Shown here in pieces: positions 17,301 to 26,235 of a stretch of DNA of 64,000 nt. The stretch's first letter is position 1; every line of letters starts with the position of its first letter. Source of the stretch: DAHUYF01 sp035553515 (lineage in GTDB: Bacteria > Pseudomonadota > Alphaproteobacteria > ATCC43930 > CGMCC-115725); the NCBI GenBank assembly GCA_035553515.1, contig DATNDG010000098.1, positions 15,280 through 79,279 on the forward strand, given 5' to 3'. A model generated the notes under the pieces. The model did not search any database. It was not told the DNA's origin and was given only the letters and a program-made list of their open reading frames with translations. Made by a program: the position numbers and the translations under genes.

Positions 17301-18037
17301 GCAGCGAGCGCAAGACAGTCCTCCTCACCGGCGCCAGTCGCGGCATCGGTCACGCCACGGTGCGCCGCTTCAGCGAGGTCGGCTGGCGCGTCATCACCAG
17401 CTCGCGCGAAGGCGTACCGGCCGAATGCAAGCGCGACCCGAACTGGACGCACCACGTCACCGCCGATCTCGCCGACCCTGCTGCCATCGAGGGCTTTATC
17501 GCCGAGGTGAGCAGGCTCGTCGACGAGGGCGGCCTCAATGCGCTGGTCAACAATGCCGGGGTCTCGCCGAAGACGCCGTTCAAGGAGCGGCTCGGCTGCC
17601 TCAATGGCAATCTCGAAGACTGGCACAGCGTGTTCCAGCTCAACTTCTTCACGCCGCTGTCGCTGGCGCGCGGCCTTGCCGCGCCGCTGGCGCGCGGCAA
17701 GGGCGCCATCGTCAACGTCACGTCGATCGCCGGTCACGCCGTCCATCCCTTCGCGGGTTCGGCCTATTCGACCTCAAAGGCGGCGCTTTCGGCGCTCACC
17801 CGCGAGATGGCGGTCGAGTTCGCCCAACTCGGCGTCCGCGTCAATGCGGTGGCGCCCGGCGAGATCGAGACGGCGATGCTGTCGCCGGAAACTGAGGTGC
17901 TGATCCCGCGGATTCCGCTGCATCGCCTCGGCACGCCCGAAGATGTGGCCTCGACCATCTTCTATCTTTGCAGCGCAGAATCCGGCTATGTCACCGGCAC
18001 GGAGATCTTCGTGACCGGCGGCCAGCACCTTTATTGA
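17297..18037 (+). CDS. Short-chain dehydrogenase/reductase
   Basis: A 246-residue classical SDR with the NAD(P)-binding motif TGASRGIGHA at residues 11-20, NNAG at about residue 88, the catalytic pair in SAYSTSKAAL and a C-terminus typical of FabG-like enzymes (GTPEDVASTIFYLCSAESGYVTGTEIFVTGG). The substrate is unknown. Its ATG overlaps the stop of the cation transporter gene, so it is the third gene of the pdxH operon and probably coupled to the ACT-domain gene 16 bases downstream. Confidence 0.92.
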   Translation: MSSERKTVLLTGASRGIGHATVRRFSEVGWRVITSSREGVPAECKRDPNWTHHVTADLADPAAIEGFIAEVSRLVDEGGLNALVNNAGVSPKTPFKERLGCLNGNLEDWHSVFQLNFFTPLSLARGLAAPLARGKGAIVNVTSIAGHAVHPFAGSAYSTSKAALSALTREMAVEFAQLGVRVNAVAPGEIETAMLSPETEVLIPRIPLHRLGTPEDVASTIFYLCSAESGYVTGTEIFVTGGQHLY

Positions 18038-18053
18038 CCGGTCGGGGCGGCGG

Positions 18054-18581
18054 GTGGCGTCGGTAGCCCTCGTTTCCATTCTTTCGCTCGATCGCGTCGG
18101 GCTGGTCTCGGCGGTCGCCGACTGTCTGTTCACCGCCGGCGTCAATCTGCGCGACACCGCTTTTGCCGTGCTCGGGCGCGGCGCCGAGTTCACCTCGGTC
18201 TGCGAGCTGCCTGAGGGCGTTGATGCGGCGCTGCTCGAGCGCGAACTCGCGCTCCTGCCGGAACTCGAGGGGGCGCAGATCCGTGTGGTCCCTTACGGCT
18301 TCGATCCGCTACCGGGGCCGATGGGGCAGATCACCCACCGCATCGAGGTGAGCGGTGGCGACCAGCTCGGCCTTATCGCCCGGCTCGCCGAGATCTTCGC
18401 GCAGAACGGGGCCAATATCGTACGGCTCGACGCGCAGAAGCTGCCGGATGCCGAAGGCGGGCACTATGTCACGCGCTTCTCGGTGTGGCTTCCCACCGAC
18501 CGTGCCAAGCTCTGCATCGCCGCGGTCGAGAACACCGCCGGCAGCCTCGGCCTCTCGAGCCGTGCCGAGGCGCTTGTCTGA
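18054..18581 (+). CDS. ACT-domain protein (GcvR-like)
   Basis: The 175-residue protein consists of two ACT domains: VALVSILSLDRVGLVSAVADCLFTAG at the N-terminus and HRIEVSGGDQLGLIARLAEIFAQNGANIVRLD in the second half. This arrangement is that of the glycine cleavage regulator GcvR and related amino-acid sensing proteins. It starts at GTG 18054. It follows the SDR gene in the same direction. Ligand and partner are unknown. Confidence 0.85.
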   Translation: MASVALVSILSLDRVGLVSAVADCLFTAGVNLRDTAFAVLGRGAEFTSVCELPEGVDAALLERELALLPELEGAQIRVVPYGFDPLPGPMGQITHRIEVSGGDQLGLIARLAEIFAQNGANIVRLDAQKLPDAEGGHYVTRFSVWLPTDRAKLCIAAVENTAGSLGLSSRAEALV

Positions 18582-18636
18582 ATTCGCCGTTCTGTCCCGG
18601 ATAGACCCGCGGACGCAGGGCGCCTAGCTTCCAGGC

Positions 18637-19350
18637 ATGGATGCGAGAACGGAACGAGGTCCCGAGGGGCGCATCGATTGGGCGGCCGCCGAAGCGGCGC
18701 TCGACGCGCGCGGCTACACGACGACGCCACCATTGCTCACGGCAGCCGAATGTCGCGCGCTCTCGGCGCTCTATCCCGAGGACGCCGCCTTCCGCAGCCG
18801 CGTGATGATGGCGCGTCACGGGTTCGGCCGCGGCGAATACAAGTATCTGAGCTATCCGCTGCCGCCTTCGGTCGAGGCGCTGCGCCAGGCGATCTATCCG
18901 CGTCTCGCGCCGATCGCCAATCGCTGGCGCGTTGCGCTCGGAGAGGAAGGGCGCTTCCCGGCGACGCTCGATCAGTACCTTGCCGAATGCCACGCCGCCG
19001 GCCAGACCCGGCCGACGCCGCTGCTGCTGAAGTACGGCGCCGAGGATTACAACTGCCTGCACCAGGATCTTTATGGCGATCTCGCCTTTCCGCTGCAGAT
19101 GACCGTGCTGCTGAGCCCGCCCGGGGAGTTCACCGGCGGCGAGTTCCTGTTGGTCGAACAGCGGCCGCGCAGACAATCGAAGGCCGAGGTGGTGCCGCTC
19201 GGCCAAGGCGAGGCGGTGATCTTCTCCGTCCATCACCGTCCGGTGCGCGGCACGCGGGGCTTCTACCGGGTCAATCAGCGGCATGGCGTGAGCCGCCTGC
19301 GTTCCGGCGAGCGCTATACGCTCGGTATCATCTTTCACGACGCGGCGTGA
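18637..19350 (+). CDS. 2-oxoglutarate/Fe(II)-dependent oxygenase
   Basis: The 237-residue protein contains the double-stranded beta-helix iron motif: HQD in NCLHQDLYGDLAFPLQMTVLLS and the distal His with the 2-oxoglutarate-binding Arg in VNQRHGVSRLRSGERYTLGIIFHD. It resembles the prolyl-4-hydroxylase-like group of proteobacterial proteins sometimes linked to DNA or RNA repair, but the substrate is not known. It stands 55 bases after the ACT gene on the same strand. Confidence 0.88.
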   Translation: MDARTERGPEGRIDWAAAEAALDARGYTTTPPLLTAAECRALSALYPEDAAFRSRVMMARHGFGRGEYKYLSYPLPPSVEALRQAIYPRLAPIANRWRVALGEEGRFPATLDQYLAECHAAGQTRPTPLLLKYGAEDYNCLHQDLYGDLAFPLQMTVLLSPPGEFTGGEFLLVEQRPRRQSKAEVVPLGQGEAVIFSVHHRPVRGTRGFYRVNQRHGVSRLRSGERYTLGIIFHDAA

Positions 19351-19502
19351 CGCGTTGCGCCGGGTGCGAGGGGCCTGCGGCGTGCACGACACCTGTCCGG
19401 CAAGTTGCGTGACGGCGCCGAACCTTGCGCGATCGACTGATTACGCTTCACGAATTCGAGCGTAGCCTCGCGCTTGCGGAACACGCATCCGCAGCAGGGA
19501 GG

Positions 19503-19829
19503 ATGACGATGCCGAAGTATCTCATCAAAGCCCGCTATACGGCCCAGGGTCTCAAAGGCCTGCAGGAAGAAGGCGGAACCCGTCGCAAAGAGAGCATCAG
19601 CAACGCTCTCTCCGCGCTCGGAGGCAAGCTCGAAGCGATGTACTTCGCCATGGGGGACGATGATGTGGTGGTCATCGCCGACGCACCCGACAATGCGGCG
19701 ATCGCGGCGGTGGGCATCGCAGTCAGCGCCACGGGCTCGGTTCGGACGGAGACGGTGGCGCTGCTGACGCCGGAAGAGATCGACAAGGCGGTCAAGCACA
19801 AGATCAATTATCGGCCTCCCGGCCGATAA
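19503..19829 (+). CDS. GYD-domain protein
   Basis: The 108-residue protein is a GYD-family protein: KYLIKARYTAQGLKGLQEEGGTRR near the N-terminus and MGDDDVVVIADAPDNAAIAAVGIAVSATG in the middle. These small ferredoxin-like-fold proteins are widespread and of unknown function. ATG at 19503 follows GGGAGG directly, and a second ATG at 19509 is also possible; upstream in-frame codons are not supported. Confidence 0.88.
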   Translation: MTMPKYLIKARYTAQGLKGLQEEGGTRRKESISNALSALGGKLEAMYFAMGDDDVVVIADAPDNAAIAAVGIAVSATGSVRTETVALLTPEEIDKAVKHKINYRPPGR

Positions 19830-19925
19830 CACGCCGCGAGCGCGCGGGAACGCTCGCCTCAGCCGTCGAGGCGGGCGTTCCACTTCGCCGGATCGCCTGT
19901 CGGCGATCACGCGCACAACACCCCG

Positions 19926-20108
19926 TTACTTCGAGGCGGCGCTGCCGCTCGAAGGGGCTGCCGTTGCGGCCGCAGGCGCCGCAGCCGTGTCGGGCGCCGG
20001 CGCGGCCGCAGAGGGAAATGTTCCGGTGTCGAGTATCTCCCATTCCGCGTGAGCCGCGGTGGTCGCGCAAAAGCCGAACAGCAAGGCTACCGCGAGCAGC
20101 ATTCTCAT
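19926..20108 (-). CDS. Small secreted Ala/Pro-rich protein
   Basis: A 60-residue protein with a clear signal peptide (MRMLLAVALLFGFCATTAAHA, cleavage after AHA) followed by a short mature part, EWEILDTGTFPS, then an Ala/Pro/Ser tail. AAGGAG lies six bases before the ATG, which supports a real gene. No family is recognised. It probably resides in the periplasm or envelope. Confidence 0.7.
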   Translation of the reverse strand: MRMLLAVALLFGFCATTAAHAEWEILDTGTFPSAAAPAPDTAAAPAAATAAPSSGSAASK

Positions 20109-20397
20109 GATGAGTCTCCTTGCACGAAGGTTACCCTGAGTCTACCCGGCGGGCACCGCGGCTATTCGTGAGCGCGATCACATCCAATGCCGGGAGCCGC
20201 TCGCGCCGCGCCTGCTCGGCACACCGCCGTACCGGGTTTTCTCCGGCTGGCTCAGTGAGTCAGGGGATGGCGCAGCCCTCGCGCCGGACGCAGCATCGGC
20301 TCCTGAGCTGGCTGGCCGTCGCTGCCTGGGTTCGGGCGATGGGCGAACCGGTGAGGAGGGTGTTTCATCTCACGGTTTCATCGGGAGGTAAGCGCAA

Positions 20398-20991
20398 ATG
20401 GCTAGGATCACGACAAAGGGTTGGCTGGTCACGAGCGTGGCGCTGTTCCCGCTTGTGGCTTCGGGATGCGTGTGGAAGAGCGACTATGACGCGCTGCAGT
20501 CCCAGAACCAGCAGCTTCAAACGCAGAACCAGCAGCTCCAGGCGCAGAATCAAGAGTTGCAGACGCATGTCGGTCGGTTGCAGCACGCGATGGCCTACAC
20601 GGTGAACAGCGACCTGCTGTTCAAGTCGGGCAGCTGGGAGATGACCGATCGCGGCAAGGAGATCATCGCCAGGATGTCTCGGAAGCTCGCGCCAACCCAG
20701 AAGGACAAGCTGATGGTGGCCGGCTACACGGACAACGCGCCGATCGGCCCGCGGCTCAAGAAGTCGGGCGTGACCACGAACGAAGAGCTGTCGCAGAAGC
20801 GCGCCGACGCGGTCATGCAGTACCTGATTACTCAAGGCGTGCGGCCGGAAATGGTCGCCGCGAAGGGCTTCGGCGAGGCCGATCCGGTCGCCCCGAACGA
20901 CTCGGCCAAGGGCAGGGCGCAGAACCGTCGCGTGGTGCTGAGCGTGCTGCAGGAAACGGCGTCGCAGGGCAGCTCCGTCCCGTCACAGTGA
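20398..20991 (+). CDS. OmpA-family lipoprotein
   Basis: The 197-residue protein has a lipoprotein signal with lipobox VASGC, then a glutamine-rich coiled-coil of repeated QNQQLQ heptad-like units (about residues 36-62), and a C-terminal OmpA domain with VAGYTDNAPIG, LSQKRADAVMQYLITQGV and GRAQNRRVVLSV. It would sit in the outer membrane, with the OmpA domain binding peptidoglycan. The ribosome binding site GGGAGGTAAG is close to the ATG. Downstream, 21011-21025 can form a small hairpin without a T-run. Confidence 0.92.
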   Translation: MARITTKGWLVTSVALFPLVASGCVWKSDYDALQSQNQQLQTQNQQLQAQNQELQTHVGRLQHAMAYTVNSDLLFKSGSWEMTDRGKEIIARMSRKLAPTQKDKLMVAGYTDNAPIGPRLKKSGVTTNEELSQKRADAVMQYLITQGVRPEMVAAKGFGEADPVAPNDSAKGRAQNRRVVLSVLQETASQGSSVPSQ

Positions 20992-21100
20992 ACATCCGCG
21001 GCCAAGCTTGCCCTCCCAGTGAGGGGAAGGGGATGCTCGTGCCGTGCGATCAGCGCAGCTTGATCGGCGGCACGAGGAGCGCAGCGGAGAGGCGGTCAGA

Positions 21101-21697
21101 TCAGCGGCGGCGGAACACGGCGCCGTAGTGGTAGGGGGAGACCTCGACCAGCTTTGACAGCGCGAAGCCAGCGGGCTCGACAGCTTCGATCGTCCCCGCT
21201 GGCGTCATCCGCAATTCCGTGGCTGGACCTCTCGGCTCGCCGAGCACCGTCGTTGCCTCGCGCGGCATGGCGTGCCAGTTCACGATGGTGAAGAACCCCG
21301 CAGGATCGAGGCTGTCGCGAACGGCGCTCGCGAGCCGCGGCCTGTCCGGCACGCCGTGGAACGCGTTGGCCATGAACACAAAATCGACCGGCTCGGGCAA
21401 GAGCCTCGCGATGTCGAACGCGTCGCCCTCGATGAACCGGCAATTGGCGATGCCGCTCTCGGCGAGGCGCTTGCGGGCGGTCTCGATGAGGCGCGCGTCG
21501 ATGTCGATGGCGAAAACCCGGCGCGCCAGCCGGGCGATTTGCAGGGTGAACCAACCGTCGCCCGAGCAGAGATCGGCGACGATCATGCCCGGCCTCATGC
21601 CGACCTGATCCAGTACGCGCGCGGGCTCCGGCCAGAGGGCTTCCCACCAGCCGGGATCGGGCATGTCTGTGCTCTCGAAAAAACCCGAGAACGTCAT
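21101..21697 (-). CDS. Class I SAM-dependent methyltransferase
   Basis: The 198-residue protein has the SAM-binding motif I VADLCSGDGWFTLQIARLA, an acidic residue at the end of beta-2 (FAIDIDARLIETARKRL) and motif post-I to IV (IEGDAFDIARLL, DFVFMANAFHG). It is a small soluble methyltransferase of unknown substrate. It lies 13 bases downstream of sppA in the same direction and is likely co-transcribed with it. Confidence 0.88.
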   Translation of the reverse strand: MTFSGFFESTDMPDPGWWEALWPEPARVLDQVGMRPGMIVADLCSGDGWFTLQIARLARRVFAIDIDARLIETARKRLAESGIANCRFIEGDAFDIARLLPEPVDFVFMANAFHGVPDRPRLASAVRDSLDPAGFFTIVNWHAMPREATTVLGEPRGPATELRMTPAGTIEAVEPAGFALSKLVEVSPYHYGAVFRRR

Positions 21698-21710
21698 AGC
21701 TCGTTCATGC

Positions 21711-23480
21711 TCAGCGCAGCTCGATCGGCGGCATGAGGAGCGTGCCGGAGACGCGGCCGGAATCGACGCGCTCGAGCGCGGGGGCGAAGAGGGCGAGAAC
21801 GCGGTCGAGCGCGGCGAGGCGCGTGGCTGCGGCGTCGCTGGAAGCGCCCCGGCCCAAGAGACGCGCGATGATCGCCGCCGGGCTCTCGCTGGGCTTCGGG
21901 AAGGTCTTCAGGGTGACGTCGCTCTCGGCGGGGATGCCGGCCGCCTGCTTTGCGAGCTCGAGCGCGGCGTGGAAGCCGCCCAGCACATCGACGAGGCCGT
22001 TGTCGTGCGCCTCGTCTCCGGTCCAGACGCGGCCCTTGGCGATCTTCTCGACGGCGTCGGCGCTGAGCTTGCGGCCTTGTGCCACGCGATCCTTGAAGAC
22101 GCCGTAGACATAGTCGAGCGACTGCTCGAAGCGCTGATGCTCCGCGGGCGTGAAATCCTCGACCACGCTGTCGATCGCGGCATTGCGGCCGATCTGCGCG
22201 CCGTCCCAGGTGATGCCGAGCTTCTCAGAGAGGCCGTCGATCAGCACCTTGCCGCCGAGCACGCCGATCGAGCCGGTGAGCGTCGCGGGCTCGGCGACGA
22301 TCTTGTTGGCGCCGGCGGCGATGTAGTAGCCACCGGAGCCCGCGACATTGCCCATGCTGACGATGATCGGCTTGCCCGCCTGGCGAGCGCGTTGCACCTC
22401 GCGCCAGATGGTCTCCGATGCGGTGGCGGAGCCGCCGGGGCTGTCGATGCGGAAGAGGATGGCGCGCACAGCGGCGTCGGCAGAGGCGGCGCGGAAGGCG
22501 CGAGCGAGCGTAGCGGCGCCGAGCAGCTCGGATCCGGAGAGCGGGTTCGCGCTGCTGCTGCCGCTGGTGATGAGGCCGGTGCCGTAGATGACGGCGATGG
22601 TGGGACCGCTTTCATGCGGTCTTCCGGCATCGTCGAGATAGCGCCTCAGCGAGACAAGGGCGGCGTTGTCGCCGGCGCGTACGCGCGCCGCCGCGACCGC
22701 GTCGTCGCGATAGCCCTGATGGTCGATGAGATGGGCGTCGAGCGCCTGCTGCGGCGTGAACGGTCCCTCATCGATGAGCTCGCGCACGCGAGCGGGATCG
22801 AGCTTCCGGCCGGCAGCGATGCCGCCCACCACCTGATCGTAGACGGAATGGAGCAGCGATTGCGTTTCCTCGCGCTGCGCCGGCGTCATCTGCGTCTCGG
22901 TGATCGTGTTGGCGGCAGTCTTGAACTCCTCGCGATGGTCGATGCGGGGTGCCACGCCGATCTTGTCGAGCAGCCCGCGGAAGAAGGGCATCTCGGCGCG
23001 CAGACCCACGAGGCCGACCGAGCCCACAGGCTGGAGCCAGATCTGGTCGAAGGCGGTGGCAAGATAATAGCCGCGCAGGCCCGAGCCGAGCTCGCCGAAG
23101 CTGGTGGCATAGGCGAAAGCGAATTTGCCGGTCGAGCGGAAGCGGGCGATGGCGTCGCGCAGCTCCTGCACCTGGGCGGTGCCGAGCGAGCCATCGCCGA
23201 CCCGCGCGACAATCCCCTTGATGTGGGAATCGGTGCTGGCGCGCTCGATACCGTCGAGCACGTCGCCGAAGCTGGTGTGCTCGCCGAGCACCAGCCGCTC
23301 GACGCCGTCCTGGGGCGCACCTTCGGGGAGGGGACGGGTCAGGTCGAGCGTCAGCACGTCGCGCTCGGCGAGCGGCTCCGCGCCCGGCTTCAGCAGCAGC
23401 CAGGCGGCAATGCCGGCGACGATCACGGCGAAGACCAGAACGCCGATCGTGGCGAAGAAGCCGAGAATGACGCGGCGCAT
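21711..23480 (-). CDS. sppA: Signal peptide peptidase SppA (67-kDa type)
   Basis: The 589-residue protein has one N-terminal membrane helix (VILGFFATIGVLVFAVIVAGI) and two tandem S49 peptidase domains, the length of the E. coli 67-kDa form. The catalytic lysine is expected in the first domain (GSVGLVGLRAEMPFFRGLLDK) and the nucleophilic serine in the second (VSMGNVAGSGGYYIAAGANK). It degrades cleaved signal peptides in the inner membrane. It is followed by a methyltransferase and preceded by a peroxidase-related gene, all on the minus strand. Confidence 0.95.
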   Translation of the reverse strand: MRRVILGFFATIGVLVFAVIVAGIAAWLLLKPGAEPLAERDVLTLDLTRPLPEGAPQDGVERLVLGEHTSFGDVLDGIERASTDSHIKGIVARVGDGSLGTAQVQELRDAIARFRSTGKFAFAYATSFGELGSGLRGYYLATAFDQIWLQPVGSVGLVGLRAEMPFFRGLLDKIGVAPRIDHREEFKTAANTITETQMTPAQREETQSLLHSVYDQVVGGIAAGRKLDPARVRELIDEGPFTPQQALDAHLIDHQGYRDDAVAAARVRAGDNAALVSLRRYLDDAGRPHESGPTIAVIYGTGLITSGSSSANPLSGSELLGAATLARAFRAASADAAVRAILFRIDSPGGSATASETIWREVQRARQAGKPIIVSMGNVAGSGGYYIAAGANKIVAEPATLTGSIGVLGGKVLIDGLSEKLGITWDGAQIGRNAAIDSVVEDFTPAEHQRFEQSLDYVYGVFKDRVAQGRKLSADAVEKIAKGRVWTGDEAHDNGLVDVLGGFHAALELAKQAAGIPAESDVTLKTFPKPSESPAAIIARLLGRGASSDAAATRLAALDRVLALFAPALERVDSGRVSGTLLMPPIELR

Positions 23481-23511
23481 GAAGGGGCTCCGGTTCGTGA
23501 AGGGACTTCGG

Positions 23512-24084
23512 CTAACGGTCGAGGCGGTGGTAGTCGCGGTTCGGCATCATGTCGAGGGCGTAGGCCATGCGGTTCGACAGGTTGAAGAAGGCGACCGTCT
23601 CGGCGAGGTCGAAGCAGTCCTCCTCGCTGAGCCCCAGCTCACGAAGCGTCGCGCGGTCTGCCTCGCCGACATCGTGCGGGGTCAGGGTCAACTTCCAGGC
23701 AAAATCGAGCATGGCGCGCTGGCGCCGATCGAGCTTCGCGACGCGATAGTTGAAGACCATCATCTCGCCGAGCTCGGGATCGCCCGAGAGCCGCCGCACC
23801 GCCTGGCCGTGAGCGACGAGGCAGTAGTAGCAGCGATTGGCGGAGGAGACGACGACCGCGACCATCTCGCGTTCGAGCTTGCTGAGCCCCGAGGGCGCCA
23901 GCATCAGCTCGTTATACATCGCCATGAAGTTGCGGAGCTTCTGCGGACGGAGGCTGTAGGCCTGCAGCACGTTCGGGACGAAGCCCAGCTTCTCGACACA
24001 TTTGTCGTAGACCGCCTTCAGATCGTCATCGAGCTTGGCCGGGTCGGCGATGGGAAGCGCCGAGACGTGATCGGGCTGAGGCAT
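23512..24084 (-). CDS. AhpD/CMD-like peroxidase-related enzyme
   Basis: The 190-residue protein belongs to the carboxymuconolactone decarboxylase/AhpD-like group annotated as uncharacterized peroxidase-related enzymes. The redox motif is CYYCLVAHG (C-x2-C...H), embedded in REMVAVVVSSANRCYYCLVAHG. Such proteins reduce peroxides or handle thiol oxidation. It lies between aroC and sppA on the same strand with about 30-base gaps, so they may form one transcript. Confidence 0.88.
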   Translation of the reverse strand: MPQPDHVSALPIADPAKLDDDLKAVYDKCVEKLGFVPNVLQAYSLRPQKLRNFMAMYNELMLAPSGLSKLEREMVAVVVSSANRCYYCLVAHGQAVRRLSGDPELGEMMVFNYRVAKLDRRQRAMLDFAWKLTLTPHDVGEADRATLRELGLSEEDCFDLAETVAFFNLSNRMAYALDMMPNRDYHRLDR

Positions 24085-24112
24085 GGGTCCTCCCTGGGCT
24101 CCAAGGCGGCGC

Positions 24113-25183
24113 TCAGCCGCGCAGCGCGCGCTGACGCAGCAGGTGATCGGCGAGCACGATCGCCATCATCGCCTCGCCGACCGGCACGGCGCGGATGCCG
24201 ACGCAGGGGTCGTGCCTGCCCTTGGTGCTGATCTCGACCTCCTTGCCGTGGATGTCGACGGTGCGGCGCGGCGTCAGGATCGAGCTGGTCGGCTTGACAG
24301 CGAAGCGGAGGACGATGTCCTGACCGGTCGAGATGCCGCCGAGCACGCCACCTGCCTGATTCGAGAGGAAGTGGACCTCATCCCCCGCCATGCGCATCTC
24401 ATCGGCGTTATCCTCGCCGGAGAGCTCGGCGGCAGCGAAGCCCGCGCCGATCTCCACACCCTTGACCGCGTTGATGCTCATCATCGCCTTGGCGAGATCG
24501 GCGTCGAGCTTGTCGTAGATGGGATCGCCGAGGCCGGCGGGAACGCCGCTCGCCACCACCTCGATGATGGCGCCGGCCGAGGAGCCGCGCTTCCTCACCT
24601 CGTCGAGGAAGCCTTCCCAGACCTGCACCGATTGGCGGTCGGGCGACCAGAAGGGATTGTCGTCGACCGCGTCCCAATCCCAGCGCGCGCGGTCGACGCG
24701 GTGGGGGCCCACCTGGATCAGCGCGCCACGGATGGTGACACCGGATCCCAGGATCTGGCGCGCGACCGCGCCGGCGGCGACGCGGGACGCGGTCTCGCGC
24801 GCCGAGGCGCGGCCGCCGCCGCGATGGTCGCGGATGCCGTATTTCTTCCAATAGGCGTAGTCGGCATGGCCGGGGCGGAAGCGGTCCTTGATCGTCTCGT
24901 AATCCTTGGAGCGCGCATCCTCGTTCTCGATCATCAGCGAAATCGGCGTGCCGGTGGTGCGCCCCTCGAAGACGCCGGAAAGGATGCGGACGCGGTCGCT
25001 CTCGCGCCGCTGGGTCGCAAAGCGCGACTGGCCGGGGCGCCGCCGGTCGAGCCAGTGCTGGATGTCGCTCTCGGCGAGCTCGATCAGCGGCGGCGTGCCG
25101 TCGACCACGCAGCCGATGGCCGGCCCATGGCTTTCACCCCAGGTGGTGAAGCGGAAGAGGCTGCCGAAGCTGTTGCCGGCCAC
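24113..25183 (-). CDS. aroC: Chorismate synthase
   Basis: The 356-residue protein catalyses the last shikimate step, EPSP to chorismate, with reduced FMN. Signatures include GNSFGSLFRFTTWGESHG at the N-terminus, YGIRDHRGGGRASARETASRVAAG and the C-terminal RHDPCVGIRAVPVGEAM. GTG at 25183 gives the usual VAGNSFG start; in-frame codons beyond it run into fabI. It begins five bases after the fabI stop, so the two genes are an operon, as in many alphaproteobacteria. Confidence 0.95.
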   Translation of the reverse strand: MAGNSFGSLFRFTTWGESHGPAIGCVVDGTPPLIELAESDIQHWLDRRRPGQSRFATQRRESDRVRILSGVFEGRTTGTPISLMIENEDARSKDYETIKDRFRPGHADYAYWKKYGIRDHRGGGRASARETASRVAAGAVARQILGSGVTIRGALIQVGPHRVDRARWDWDAVDDNPFWSPDRQSVQVWEGFLDEVRKRGSSAGAIIEVVASGVPAGLGDPIYDKLDADLAKAMMSINAVKGVEIGAGFAAAELSGEDNADEMRMAGDEVHFLSNQAGGVLGGISTGQDIVLRFAVKPTSSILTPRRTVDIHGKEVEISTKGRHDPCVGIRAVPVGEAMMAIVLADHLLRQRALRG

Positions 25184-25188
25184 GGCCC

Positions 25189-26001
25189 CTACACCACGGA
25201 TATGTCGGGCGCGTCGACCGCTTTCATGCCGACGACGTGGTAGCCGCAATCGACGTGATGCACCTCGCCGGTGACGCCCGAGCCCAGATCGCTCAAGAGG
25301 TAGAGGCCGGCGCCGCCCACATCCTCAATGGTGACGTTGCGCTTCAGCGGCGAGTTGTATTGATTCCATTTCAGTATGTAGGAGAAGTCGCCGATGCCGG
25401 AGGCGGCAAGCGTCTTGATCGGGCCGGCCGAGATGGCGTTCACCCGGATGTTCTGGCCGCCGAGATCGACGGCGAGATACTGCACGCTGGCTTCGAGCGC
25501 CGCCTTGGAGATGCCCATGAGGTTGTAGTGCGGCATGACGCGTTCGGCGCCGAGATAAGTGAGCGTCAGCAGCGAGCCGCCCTCCTTCATCAGCGGCGCG
25601 GCGCGGCGCGCGAGATCGGTGAACGAGTAGCAGGAGATCTCGAGGCTCCGGAGGAAATTCTCGCGCTTGGTATCGACATAGCGGCCCCTGAGCTCGCTCG
25701 GATCGGCGAAGCCGATGGCGTGGACGGCGAAGTCGAGCCGCCCCCAGCGCTCGTCGATGGCGGCAAAGAGGCCATCGAGGCTCTCTTCGTTGGCGACATC
25801 GCAATCGCGCACGAAGTCGCTGCCGACCTTCTCGGCGAGCGGCCGCACGCGCTTGCCATAGGCATCGCCCTGATACGTGAAAGCGAGTTCCGCGCCATGC
25901 GCCGCGACCAGCTTGGCGATGCCCCAGGCGAGCGAGCGCTCATTGGCAACGCCCATGATCAAGCCGCGCTTTCCTTGCATGAGCGCCTTGGATTCCGTCA
26001 T
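25189..26001 (-). CDS. fabI: Enoyl-ACP reductase (NADH)
   Basis: The 270-residue protein is a FabI-type SDR: GLIMGVANERSLAWGIAKLVAAHGA at the N-terminus, VHAIGFADPSELRGRYVDT, and the active-site pair Tyr and Lys in YNLMGISKAALEASVQYLA. It reduces enoyl-ACP in fatty acid synthesis and would be the triclosan-sensitive type. ATG at 26001 (MTESKALMQGKRG) is chosen over upstream codons. Its promoter must lie in 26002-26235, which also holds a parS-like site and a palindrome array. Confidence 0.95.
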   Translation of the reverse strand: MTESKALMQGKRGLIMGVANERSLAWGIAKLVAAHGAELAFTYQGDAYGKRVRPLAEKVGSDFVRDCDVANEESLDGLFAAIDERWGRLDFAVHAIGFADPSELRGRYVDTKRENFLRSLEISCYSFTDLARRAAPLMKEGGSLLTLTYLGAERVMPHYNLMGISKAALEASVQYLAVDLGGQNIRVNAISAGPIKTLAASGIGDFSYILKWNQYNSPLKRNVTIEDVGGAGLYLLSDLGSGVTGEVHHVDCGYHVVGMKAVDAPDISVV

Positions 26002-26123
26002 GCGCCTCAAACCCTCCGACCCCAACATAGCTCACAAGCGGGCGATCCTACACGATGGGCAAGGGGCCCGGAAGGAGCCGGCCTGTGGCGGGCGAGGGTG
26101 AGGCTCCGGCCGGCCGCCGGGTG

Positions 26124-26157
26124 CGTGAAACACGCGGCCAATGTTTCACGGGAAACA
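26124..26157. promoter_or_regulatory. parS-like ParB-binding site with inverted half-site
   Basis: TGTTTCACGGGAAACA at 26142-26157 matches 15 of 16 bases of the bacterial parS consensus TGTTTCACGTGAAACA; the mismatch is one central base. Nine bases before it stands CGTGAAACA (26124-26132), the perfect reverse complement of TGTTTCACG at 26142-26150. It lies in the fabI promoter region. No parA or parB gene is in the window. Confidence 0.6.
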
Positions 26158-26165
26158 GCGCGACC

Positions 26166-26216
26166 TTCCCCAGGGGAAGATGCGTTCCCCGGGGGAAGAC
26201 CCGTTCCCCAGGGGAG
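26166..26216. repeat. Three 13-bp palindromes at 19-bp period
   Basis: TTCCCCAGGGGAA (26166), TTCCCCGGGGGAA (26185) and TTCCCCAGGGGAG (26204) occur at exact 19-base intervals, each followed by a G/C spacer. Each unit is a palindrome or nearly so. The spacing, close to two helical turns, suggests a cooperatively bound protein array. The array starts eight bases after the parS-like site, between the lipoprotein gene and fabI. Confidence 0.7.
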
Positions 26217-26235
26217 CGGGCGCCCGGCAGGCCGG

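Noticed and set aside
21663..23585. A 640-codon plus-strand frame opposite sppA
   Set aside because: SppA on the other strand has full family motifs; the plus-strand translation is repetitive Ala/Gly/Arg/Glu without a fold signature.
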